From Microbacteriaceae bacterium (GTDB lineage Bacteria; Actinomycetota; Actinomycetes; Actinomycetales; Microbacteriaceae): a stretch of DNA of 6,075 bases. Below, piece by piece: positions 1 through 4,823 of the stretch. The DNA lies in the NCBI GenBank assembly GCA_025464125.1, contig JAODLU010000207.1, forward strand, positions 1 to 6,075, read 5' to 3'. Numbering within the stretch: the first letter of the stretch is position 1; each line of letters starts with the position of its first letter. Position numbers and translations under genes: made by a program. The notes below the pieces were generated by a model. That model was not told the origin of the DNA. It searched no databases and worked only from the letters and a program-made list of their open reading frames with translations.

Positions 1-680
1 CTGGTCGCTGCCGGGTCAAAGGCAACATCTTCGCCGACCGTGGCGCCACCGGCGACGAGAGCCTTCTTGACGTTGTCGTTGAGGCCCGATCCGTAGGAGT
101 CGTTCTGGTAGAGGATCGATACCTTCGTGGCACCGTCTTTCAGGATCTTCTGGCCAAGAACGCGGCCCTGCAGAACGTCGGAGGGAGCGGTGCGGAAGAA
201 GAACCCGTCGTCCGCGTAGGTGGAGAACGTCGGCGAGGTGTTCGCCGGGGAGATCTGCACTACGCCAGCCTTGGTGACCTGGTCGATGAACGACAGCGAC
301 ACGCTCGACGATGCGGCGCCGATGATGGCGCTGACACCATCTGCAAGCTCTGCGGTCGCCGACTGGGTCGCGATGTTGGTCTTCGTGTCACCGGAGTCCT
401 TGTGCTCGACGTCTACGGTGATGCCCTTCTTCGCCTTGTTGATGTCGGCGATAGCCGCGTCAACGCCAGCGAACTCGGGCGGCCCGAGTACGGCGAGTGA
501 GCCGGTCTGGGGAAGAATCGTGCCGATCTTCAGGCTGAGGTCTTTGCTCGGCGTCGACGGGGTCGACGAGGCGCAGCCGCTGAGGATGAGGGCGGTGGCG
601 CCCAGGACGGCAATGCCGCTGAGTGCTCCCGTTATGGTCTTCGAGCGTGAGGCCGAAGAGGCCTGTGCGAATGCTCTCAT
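1..680 (-). CDS. LivK-type ABC transporter substrate-binding lipoprotein, N-terminal part (cut by window edge)
   Basis: 226 codons are readable before the gene leaves the window. Residues 1-36 form a lipoprotein signal peptide: basic positions Arg12 and Lys14, a hydrophobic core, then the lipobox LSGC with Cys36 as the lipidated residue. A short Ser/Thr/Pro linker follows, and the type I periplasmic-binding fold (Peripla_BP_6, branched-chain amino acid/amide family) starts at KIGTILPQTG (51-60). Other family landmarks are KDSGD (94-98), AIIGAASSS (118-126), ISPANTSP (143-150) and FFRT (161-164). The protein should sit on the outer face of the membrane and deliver a small solute, probably an amino acid or amide, to a permease not seen here. 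The start is ATG at 680, with AAGGAG at 685-690 (minus strand) four bases upstream. It is a diverged paralogue of the gene at 849-2105. The family is clear; the substrate cannot be told. Confidence 0.93.
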   Translation of the reverse strand, partial: MRAFAQASSASRSKTITGALSGIAVLGATALILSGCASSTPSTPSKDLSLKIGTILPQTGSLAVLGPPEFAGVDAAIADINKAKKGITVDVEHKDSGDTKTNIATQSATAELADGVSAIIGAASSSVSLSFIDQVTKAGVVQISPANTSPTFSTYADDGFFFRTAPSDVLQGRVLGQKILKDGATKVSILYQNDSYGSGLNDNVKKALVAGGATVGEDVAFDPAAT

Positions 681-710
681 TGTGCTCCTTGATTATGGAA
701 TGTGTTCACA

Positions 711-739
711 ACAGTGCAGCACCCTGCGGGCGCCACTGT
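711..739 (-). other. Imperfect hairpin in the leader of the lipoprotein gene at 1-680
   Basis: The outer arms ACAGTG (711-716) and CACTGT (734-739) pair perfectly. An inner stem is made by GC-A-CCC (719-724) and GGG-C-GC (728-733) around a three-base loop, with a two-base bulge (717-718). If transcription starts near 739, as the candidate promoter at 746-774 predicts, this structure forms the very 5' end of the mRNA and could stabilise it. The pairing is visible in the sequence; the role is inference. Confidence 0.45.
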
Positions 740-745
740 CCTCAC

Positions 746-774
746 AAGCTAATCTGCGGATCGTGCGGGCACAA
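746..774 (-). promoter_or_regulatory. Candidate sigma-70-type promoter for the lipoprotein gene at 1-680
   Basis: On the minus strand TTGTGC (769-774) could be the -35 box and TAGCTT (746-751) the -10 box, separated by exactly 17 bases. The -10 fits the TANNNT pattern common in actinobacteria. Transcription would begin near 739 and leave a leader of about 58 bases before the Shine-Dalgarno and ATG. The -35 match is only moderate, so this is a candidate. Confidence 0.4.
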
Positions 775-779
775 TACAG

Positions 780-827
780 CCGTGTTACGAGCACGTAACA
801 CGGGGCAATCGTTACCCTTCGTTACCT
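780..827. promoter_or_regulatory. Palindrome plus GTTAC/GTAAC half-site cluster (candidate operator)
   Basis: A perfect 10-bp inverted repeat, CCGTGTTACG (780-789) and CGTAACACGG (794-803), surrounds a four-base loop. It contains GTTAC-N6-GTAAC (784-799). Two direct CGTTACC copies follow at 810-816 and 820-826, exactly ten bases apart. The palindrome ends five bases upstream of the putative -35 at 769-774, which suits an activator site. Eleven-base spacing of GTnAC-like half-sites is a property of GlnR boxes (gTnAC-n6-GaAAC), although the second half-site here departs from GAAAC. It could instead be a weak terminator for the gene ending at 849, but no clear T-run follows on the minus strand. 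Confidence 0.45.
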
Positions 828-848
828 TTGGCCGGTTGTGTGACCGTT

Positions 849-2105
849 TCAGCCGAGAGCGTCGCCGACGCGGGCAAAGCGGTTGCCTGCGTCGTAGCGA
901 TACACGCCGAAGTGTGCAGGATTCGGGTCGCCATGGGAGTCAAGCGCGATCGCTCCGGTGAGCCCGTCATAGTCGATGTTGTCATGGGTCTTGAGGGCAG
1001 AAATGCATTGCGCGAAGTCGGTGCACTTGATGCCGCCGGCTGACACCGAGCGCAGGTTGCGGGCCACCGCGGCTCCCGACGTGCTGTGGGAAACTGTCGC
1101 CGCCAGTGCCGCGAGAATCGTCGCGTCGTATGCCTCAGCTGCGTAGAGCATGTCGCTGACGGTGGGGTCCACCGCCTTGACCCTGGCCTGGAAGGCCGCG
1201 TCTGGCGCGATTCCTTCAAGAAGCCCGTTGGCATTGTTCACCAGGCCAGCAGGCAGCGCCTGCGAGTAGTCGGCCATGCTGCCGCCGGTGAGCCAGAGTT
1301 TTGCGCCGCCAAGACCGGCAGCGGTGAGCTGGGTGATGATGGCCTTGTTCTGCTCGACCGAACTGAAGGGGCTCACGAGCACCGTGGCATCCGGCGCCGC
1401 TGCTGTCACCGCTGCGACGATGGGCGCGAAGTCAGCGGTGCCAGTGGTGAAGCCCTGGTCGGCCACGAGGGTCGTCTTGCTCGTGGCAAGCTTCGCGATG
1501 AGCGAGGCGCGCACGGCTGCGCCGCCGTCGTCGGTCAGGTAGATGAGCGCCACCTTCTTGCCCGCAAGGATCGTTGCGAGAGCGCCGCCCTCAGTTGCAG
1601 CAGAGGCGATCGTGCGAAAGAAGTAGCCGCTGTTGCCGAGCGTGCTCAGCCGCGATGACGTTGCAGCCGGACTGATGAGCGGGACGCCCGCTGCCGCAGC
1701 AAGCGGCGCGACTCGCACAGCGAGCACAGACGACGACGGGCCGATGACGGCCCCGGCACCTTTGGCGACCAGGTCTGCGAAGGACTGCTCTGCCTTCGTC
1801 GTAGTGGCGTCGCCTGAATCACCCGGCAGCACCTGCACCGGCTTGCCGAGCACACCCCCGGCCGAGTTGATCTCCCGCACCGCCGTCTCGACACCTGCAG
1901 CCTGGGCCGCTGCGATGAATGATGCGTTTCCTGAGACCGGCAGCAGAGTTCCAATGCGCAGCACGCCATCGCCTGAGACGGCAGGCGACGGGCTGGCGGA
2001 CCCGCTCGTGTGCGGAACCGGCATTGGACCCGCCGAGCATGAGACGAGCGAAACGGTCAGCACAATGCTGGCCGATGTTGCCAGCAGGGCACGCGCGAGC
2101 GACAC
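849..2105 (-). CDS. LivK-type ABC transporter substrate-binding lipoprotein
   Basis: This complete 418-residue protein has the usual length for the Peripla_BP_6 branched-chain amino acid/amide-binding family. Residues 1-23 are a lipoprotein signal peptide ending in LVSC (Cys23), followed by a Ser/Pro-rich linker to about residue 47. The binding fold begins at LRIGTLLPVSG (49-59), then GDSGD (95-99), AVIGPSSS (119-126), LISPAATS (143-150) and FFRT (162-165). The C-terminal lobe ends in YDGLTGAIALDSHGD (379-393), a typical closing segment. Cys361 and Cys367 are the only cysteines of the mature chain besides the lipidated one and could form a disulfide. The start is GTG, supported by GGAGGAG at 2113-2119. 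It lies 58 bases downstream of rarD on the same strand, so co-transcription is possible. The substrate is unknown, and no permease or ATPase gene is present nearby. Confidence 0.94.
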   Translation of the reverse strand: MSLARALLATSASIVLTVSLVSCSAGPMPVPHTSGSASPSPAVSGDGVLRIGTLLPVSGNASFIAAAQAAGVETAVREINSAGGVLGKPVQVLPGDSGDATTTKAEQSFADLVAKGAGAVIGPSSSVLAVRVAPLAAAAGVPLISPAATSSRLSTLGNSGYFFRTIASAATEGGALATILAGKKVALIYLTDDGGAAVRASLIAKLATSKTTLVADQGFTTGTADFAPIVAAVTAAAPDATVLVSPFSSVEQNKAIITQLTAAGLGGAKLWLTGGSMADYSQALPAGLVNNANGLLEGIAPDAAFQARVKAVDPTVSDMLYAAEAYDATILAALAATVSHSTSGAAVARNLRSVSAGGIKCTDFAQCISALKTHDNIDYDGLTGAIALDSHGDPNPAHFGVYRYDAGNRFARVGDALG

Positions 2106-2112
2106 GAAAGGA

Positions 2113-2119
2113 CTCCTCC
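2113..2119 (-). promoter_or_regulatory. Strong Shine-Dalgarno fixing the GTG start of the 849-2105 lipoprotein gene
   Basis: The minus strand reads GGAGGAG followed by seven bases and GTG. It is a near-ideal ribosome-binding site and supports the GTG at 2103-2105 as the start. It directly abuts the inverted repeat at 2120-2161, so folding of that repeat could affect access to it. Confidence 0.8.
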
Positions 2120-2161
2120 GGCCGGGTAACGGGAATACCCGACGGGCACACGTTACCGGCC
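2120..2161. repeat. Imperfect inverted repeat between rarD and the lipoprotein gene
   Basis: The left arm GGCCGGGTAACG (2120-2131) pairs with CGTTACCGGCC (2151-2161), with one bulged G. Nested inside is a competing 6-bp stem, CGGGTA (2123-2128) with TACCCG (2136-2141). The structure fills nearly all of the intergenic space, ending two bases before the rarD stop codon and touching the next Shine-Dalgarno. It could be a rarD terminator or attenuator (no T-run follows), an mRNA-stabilising hairpin that raises lipoprotein output over rarD, or a DNA operator. It shares the 8-mer GGGTAACG with 810-817 (as CGTTACCC). Confidence 0.55.
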
Positions 2162-2163
2162 AG

Positions 2164-3102
2164 TCAGGCCTGCAGCGGCGAGGCGCGGCGCGAAGCCCTG
2201 CCAGTGACCAGGAGGTCGATGCTCAGAATGGCGAGCGCCAGCCACACCAGGCCGAAGCCGAACCAGCGCACAGCGGTCAACGCCTCATGCAGCACGAACG
2301 CGCCGAAAACGAACTGCAGCACAGGCGCGATGTACTGGATCAGCCCCATGTGAACGAGGGGGAGCCGTCGGGATGCCGCGGCGAAGAGCAGCAGCGGAGT
2401 CATCGTGATGACTCCGGCAGCCACCAGCTCGAGCGTGTGGGCGACGCCCTCGGTGCCGATGGTGAGTCCGCCTGTCGCGGCAACGACCACGAGCTGGATG
2501 ACCGCGACTGGCACGAGCCAGGCAGTCTCGAGAGTGAGGCCGCTGACGGCATCCACTTTCGGTCCGACACTTTTCTTGACGAGTCCGTAGAGCCCGAAGG
2601 AGAAGGCGAGCGAGAGCGAGATCCAGGGAAAGGAGCCGTAGTTGATGGCGAGCACGAGCACGGCGATGACACTGGTGCCCACGGCGATCCACTGAAGCCG
2701 TCGCAGCTTTTCGCCGAGGAACAGAACTCCCAGGCTCACGGTGACTATCGGGTTGATGAAGTAACCGAGGGCGGTCTCGATGACGTGCCCGCTCAGGGCC
2801 GCGAAGACGAAGACCTGCCAGTTGATGTAGATGAGGCAGGCGGCCAGGGCCATCATGAGCAGGAGCCTTGGCTGCCGCACGATCGCGATGAACGCCGGCC
2901 AGGCCCTCGTGACCGTGAGGATCAGCAGGCAGAAGACGATGGAGAAGATGATTCGCCACGCCACGATCTCAAACGGGCTGGCCGGCTTCAGCAGCAGGAA
3001 ATAGCCGGGCAGGAATCCCCAGAGAACGAAGGCCGCGAAGCCGAAGACGATGCCGAGCGTGTGCCGCGACCTGCCGGCAGGGTCATGAACGGGGCTTGGC
3101 AC
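2164..3102 (-). CDS. rarD: RarD-type EamA-family permease
   Basis: This 312-residue, very hydrophobic protein has about ten membrane spans in two EamA (drug/metabolite transporter) repeats, roughly residues 16-150 and 160-297. RarD landmarks are visible: LWGFLPGYF (27-35), the AWR motif (48-50), NWQVFVFA (94-101), ETALGYFINP (109-118), LGEKL-x-x-LQW (129-138), GSFPW-x-x-LSLAFSFGLYGLVKK (156-177), TPLLLFAAASRRLPL (235-249) and GLIQYIAPVLQF (253-264). RarD proteins were named for chloramphenicol sensitivity but are of uncertain substrate; export or import of a metabolite is all that can be said. The start is GTG with no good Shine-Dalgarno. A TACCAT box lies six bases upstream (3109-3114), so the mRNA may be leaderless. 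No alternative start codon occurs near the first membrane span. The gene lies just beyond the groES terminator. Confidence 0.92.
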   Translation of the reverse strand: MPSPVHDPAGRSRHTLGIVFGFAAFVLWGFLPGYFLLLKPASPFEIVAWRIIFSIVFCLLILTVTRAWPAFIAIVRQPRLLLMMALAACLIYINWQVFVFAALSGHVIETALGYFINPIVTVSLGVLFLGEKLRRLQWIAVGTSVIAVLVLAINYGSFPWISLSLAFSFGLYGLVKKSVGPKVDAVSGLTLETAWLVPVAVIQLVVVAATGGLTIGTEGVAHTLELVAAGVITMTPLLLFAAASRRLPLVHMGLIQYIAPVLQFVFGAFVLHEALTAVRWFGFGLVWLALAILSIDLLVTGRASRRASPLQA

Positions 3103-3108
3103 TCTCGA

Positions 3109-3114
3109 ATGGTA
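3109..3114 (-). promoter_or_regulatory. Candidate -10 box for leaderless rarD transcript
   Basis: TACCAT on the minus strand fits TANNNT and is followed by six bases and the GTG start of rarD, so transcription could begin at or next to the start codon. The absence of a clear Shine-Dalgarno supports this. No convincing -35 box is found 16-18 bases upstream, where the sequence belongs to the groES terminator. Confidence 0.3.
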
Positions 3115-3122
3115 CGGGAAAG

Positions 3123-3160
3123 ACGAAGGCCCGGCCGGAGTGAACCGGTCGGGCCGTCGT
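3123..3160 (-). terminator. Hairpin terminator after groES
   Basis: The arms GGCCCGGCCGG (3128-3138) and CCGGTCGGGCC (3145-3155) form an 11-bp stem with one imperfect pair around a six-base loop. The stem extends past one mismatch into ACGA (3123-3126) with TCGT (3157-3160). On the minus strand the last arm runs into a pyrimidine-rich stretch, TTCGTCTTTCCC. It starts 13 bases after the groES stop codon and should insulate rarD from heat-shock read-through. Confidence 0.75.
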
Positions 3161-3173
3161 GCCGAAAACCTGC

Positions 3174-3470
3174 TTAGTGAACTACTACCGCGAGAACGTC
3201 GCGGGCGGAGAGTACGAGGAGGTCGTCGCCGCCGTACTTGACCTCGGTTCCGCCGTATTTGGAGTAGATGACCTTGTCGCCAACGGCGATGTCGAGCGGG
3301 ACGCGGTTGCCGTTGTCGTCGATGCGACCCGGTCCAACAGCAACGACCTCGCCCTCCTGGGGCTTCTCCTTCGCGGTGTCAGGAATGACGAGTCCGGAGG
3401 CAGTGGTCTGCTCGGCTTCGACCTGTTTGATGACAATGCGATCTTCGAGCGGCTTGATGGAGACCGACAC
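3174..3470 (-). CDS. groES: Co-chaperonin GroES (Hsp10/Cpn10)
   Basis: This 98-residue protein is of normal GroES length. It forms the heptameric lid that closes the GroEL folding chamber in the cytoplasm. Visible landmarks are [16 protein letters not shown] (5-20), the mobile loop that docks on GroEL with SGLVIP (25-30), [16 protein letters not shown] (34-49), the roof hairpin around 50-57, [19 protein letters not shown] (63-81) and the closing strand [15 protein letters not shown] (82-96). The start is GTG with AAGAGG at 3477-3482, six bases upstream. Two CIRCE elements lie upstream, so HrcA-controlled heat-shock expression is expected. No groEL follows: the gene ends in its own terminator and the next gene is rarD, so GroEL must be encoded elsewhere. 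Confidence 0.98.
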   Translation of the reverse strand: MSVSIKPLEDRIVIKQVEAEQTTASGLVIPDTAKEKPQEGEVVAVGPGRIDDNGNRVPLDIAVGDKVIYSKYGGTEVKYGGDDLLVLSARDVLAVVVH

Positions 3471-3507
3471 GGTTGACCTCTTCTTTCTAGTACTTCGAAA
3501 ACTTCGG

Positions 3508-3534
3508 TTAGCACTTTCACTGCGAGAGTGCCAG
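3508..3534. promoter_or_regulatory. CIRCE element 1 (HrcA operator), degenerate
   Basis: TTAGCACTT (3508-3516), nine bases, then GAGTGCCAG (3526-3534) matches the CIRCE consensus TTAGCACTC-N9-GAGTGCTAA at 15 of 18 arm positions. It spans the predicted groES transcription start near 3532, so bound HrcA would block initiation and the copy would also be present in the leader mRNA. Confidence 0.85.
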
Positions 3535-3538
3535 AACT

Positions 3539-3568
3539 ACTGTACGGCGTTGGCTGGCACTCATGCAA
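3539..3568 (-). promoter_or_regulatory. Candidate groES promoter
   Basis: On the minus strand TTGCAT (3563-3568) and TACAGT (3539-3544) are separated by 18 bases. The -10 fits TANNNT. The -35 falls inside the N9 spacer of CIRCE element 2, and the predicted start near 3532 falls inside CIRCE element 1, the layout expected for an HrcA-repressed promoter. The leader would be about 62 bases long. Confidence 0.55.
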
Positions 3569-3580
3569 CGTGAGTGCCAG
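3554..3580. promoter_or_regulatory. CIRCE element 2 (HrcA operator), perfectly symmetric
   Basis: CTGGCACTC (3554-3562), nine bases, then GAGTGCCAG (3572-3580) is a perfect 9+9 inverted repeat with the spacing required for HrcA and 14 of 18 matches to the classical consensus. Its right arm is identical to that of CIRCE element 1, and the two centres are about 46 bases apart. It overlaps the groES -35 region and ends one base before the extended -10 of the divergent methyltransferase gene. Confidence 0.9.
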
Positions 3581-3581
3581 T

Positions 3582-3590
3582 TGCTAGCGT
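3582..3590 (+). promoter_or_regulatory. Extended -10 for a leaderless methyltransferase transcript
   Basis: TGC-TAGCGT fits the extended -10 pattern TGn-TANNNT. Six bases separate it from the ATG at 3597, so the A of the start codon would be the first transcribed base. No Shine-Dalgarno occurs upstream of that ATG, which fits a leaderless mRNA. The -35 region would lie inside CIRCE element 2 and shows no clear TTGACA-like box, as is usual for extended -10 promoters. Confidence 0.5.
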
Positions 3591-3596
3591 TGGTAC

Positions 3597-4808
3597 ATGC
3601 AGGCATCCGAGCTGGTCGAACTCCTCTCTGTCGACGGCCTCCGCCTGCTCGACTCGCTGCCCCGCTATACGTCAGGCGCAGACATCCTCACAAGTGTTTC
3701 GAAGCTGCGGAGCGCGGGGCACTCCCCCACCCTCGTCGCCGCTGTGCTCAGCCAGTCGAAACTGCGCGCGAAGGCAGAGGGCAAATTCGGCCAGTTCGCC
3801 GAGCGGATGCTTTTCACGGAAGCCGGGCTTGAGCAGGCAACGCGACTGAGGGTGGCGGCGTTACACGCTGGTCGTTTCCAGGCAGCGGGGCTGGTGCGCA
3901 TTGCCGACCTCGGCAGCGGAATAGGGGGCGACGCGATGGCAATGGCGGCCCTCGAGCTGCACGTGACGGCCGTCGAACTCGACGAGGTGACCGCCGCGAT
4001 CGCCGCGTACAACCTGGCCCCGTGGGATACCGCGACAGTAGTGAACGCCGACGTCACGACTTTCGACATCAGTGGTATCAACGGCGATGGCTTCGACGGC
4101 GTCTACCTCGACCCCGCCAGGCGCACCGCCGGGCACCAGAACACCTCGCGCATCACCGACCCGAACGACTATTCGCCGACTCTCGGGTTCGCCTTCGAAC
4201 TGGCCGAGCGCATGCCGGCGGGAATCAAACTCGGTCCGGGCATCGATCGGGAGCTGATTCCATCCGGCGCAGAAGCACAGTGGGTGTCTGTCGATGGGCA
4301 GGTAGTGGAACTCGGGCTCTGGTTCGGGGCGGTGGCTCGGCCGGGCATCCGTCGCTCAGCGCTGGTACTCGGTTCCCACGGCTCCGCTGAGTTGACTGCC
4401 GACGGAGACAGCGCCGATGTGGAGACCGGCCTGCTCGGTGGCTACATCTATGAACCGGATGGCGCGGTCATTCGTTCACGCCTGATCGGCGATCTCGGCA
4501 GAAGGCTCGGCGCCACGATGGTCAGCGACGGCATCGCGTACCTGACTTCGGACACCCAGGTGCAAACCCCGTTCGCCAGCTGCTTCAGGATCACCGACGT
4601 GCTGCAGTTCGACGAACGCTCGCTCAAAAAGCAACTCGCCGCACGCCACATCGGCACCCTCGAGATCAAAAAACGGGGAGTGGATGTCGACCCGGCAACC
4701 CTGCGCAAACGCCTGGCCCTGAAGGGGCCGGCAAGCGCCACCCTCTTCGTCACACGCGTGGCGGGCAGGCACACCGCCCTGCTCGCGGAACGGGTGCCTG
4801 CGCCTTAA
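3597..4808 (+). CDS. Class I SAM-dependent methyltransferase with Thump_like C-terminal domain
   Basis: This 403-residue cytoplasmic protein has a helical N-terminal part (1-95), then a Rossmann methyltransferase core. SAM-binding motif I is ADLGSGIGGD (103-112), the acidic end of strand 2 is VELDE (126-130), and a nucleotide-contacting NAD triplet lies at 150-152. DPARR (172-176) occupies the catalytic motif IV position. A C-terminal region from about 324 (PFASCFRITDVLQFDERSLK onward to LLAER) resembles the Thump_like domain. Such proteins are annotated in many actinobacteria; the substrate is unknown, with RNA a reasonable guess because DPAR/DPPY-type motifs and THUMP-like folds are common in RNA methyltransferases. 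The ATG at 3597 has no Shine-Dalgarno and lies six bases after an extended -10. The gene is divergent from groES with a CIRCE operator at its promoter, and it converges with the DUF4190 gene, leaving only 15 bases. Confidence 0.9.
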   Translation: MQASELVELLSVDGLRLLDSLPRYTSGADILTSVSKLRSAGHSPTLVAAVLSQSKLRAKAEGKFGQFAERMLFTEAGLEQATRLRVAALHAGRFQAAGLVRIADLGSGIGGDAMAMAALELHVTAVELDEVTAAIAAYNLAPWDTATVVNADVTTFDISGINGDGFDGVYLDPARRTAGHQNTSRITDPNDYSPTLGFAFELAERMPAGIKLGPGIDRELIPSGAEAQWVSVDGQVVELGLWFGAVARPGIRRSALVLGSHGSAELTADGDSADVETGLLGGYIYEPDGAVIRSRLIGDLGRRLGATMVSDGIAYLTSDTQVQTPFASCFRITDVLQFDERSLKKQLAARHIGTLEIKKRGVDVDPATLRKRLALKGPASATLFVTRVAGRHTALLAERVPAP

Positions 4809-4823
4809 CGCTGCCTGACGCGC

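Noticed and set aside
220..798. A 192-codon plus-strand open frame opposite the first lipoprotein gene.
   Set aside because: It is antisense to a clear lipoprotein gene and runs through the promoter region and palindrome; the translation resembles no protein family.
2150..2155. TAACGT on the minus strand as a -10 box for the second lipoprotein gene.
   Set aside because: The expected -35 position within rarD is CCGCTG, which does not match, and the hexamer is part of the inverted repeat arm.
1633..3177. A 514-codon open frame on the plus strand, opposite the second lipoprotein gene and rarD.
   Set aside because: It crosses two well-recognised genes and an intergenic region, and its translation is charged, low-complexity sequence rich in Arg, Glu, Asp and Gln, typical of the complement of GC-rich coding DNA. 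No family resemblance or convincing ribosome-binding site is seen.
3491..3507. ACTTCG direct repeat and TTCGAA palindrome in the groES leader.
   Set aside because: Very short repeats with no relation to known heat-shock operators; no HspR-type site is recognisable, so they are treated as chance.
4476..4772. Minus-strand open frames of about 100 codons within the methyltransferase gene.
   Set aside because: They lie wholly opposite an intact gene with conserved motifs and have no ribosome-binding site or recognisable domain.
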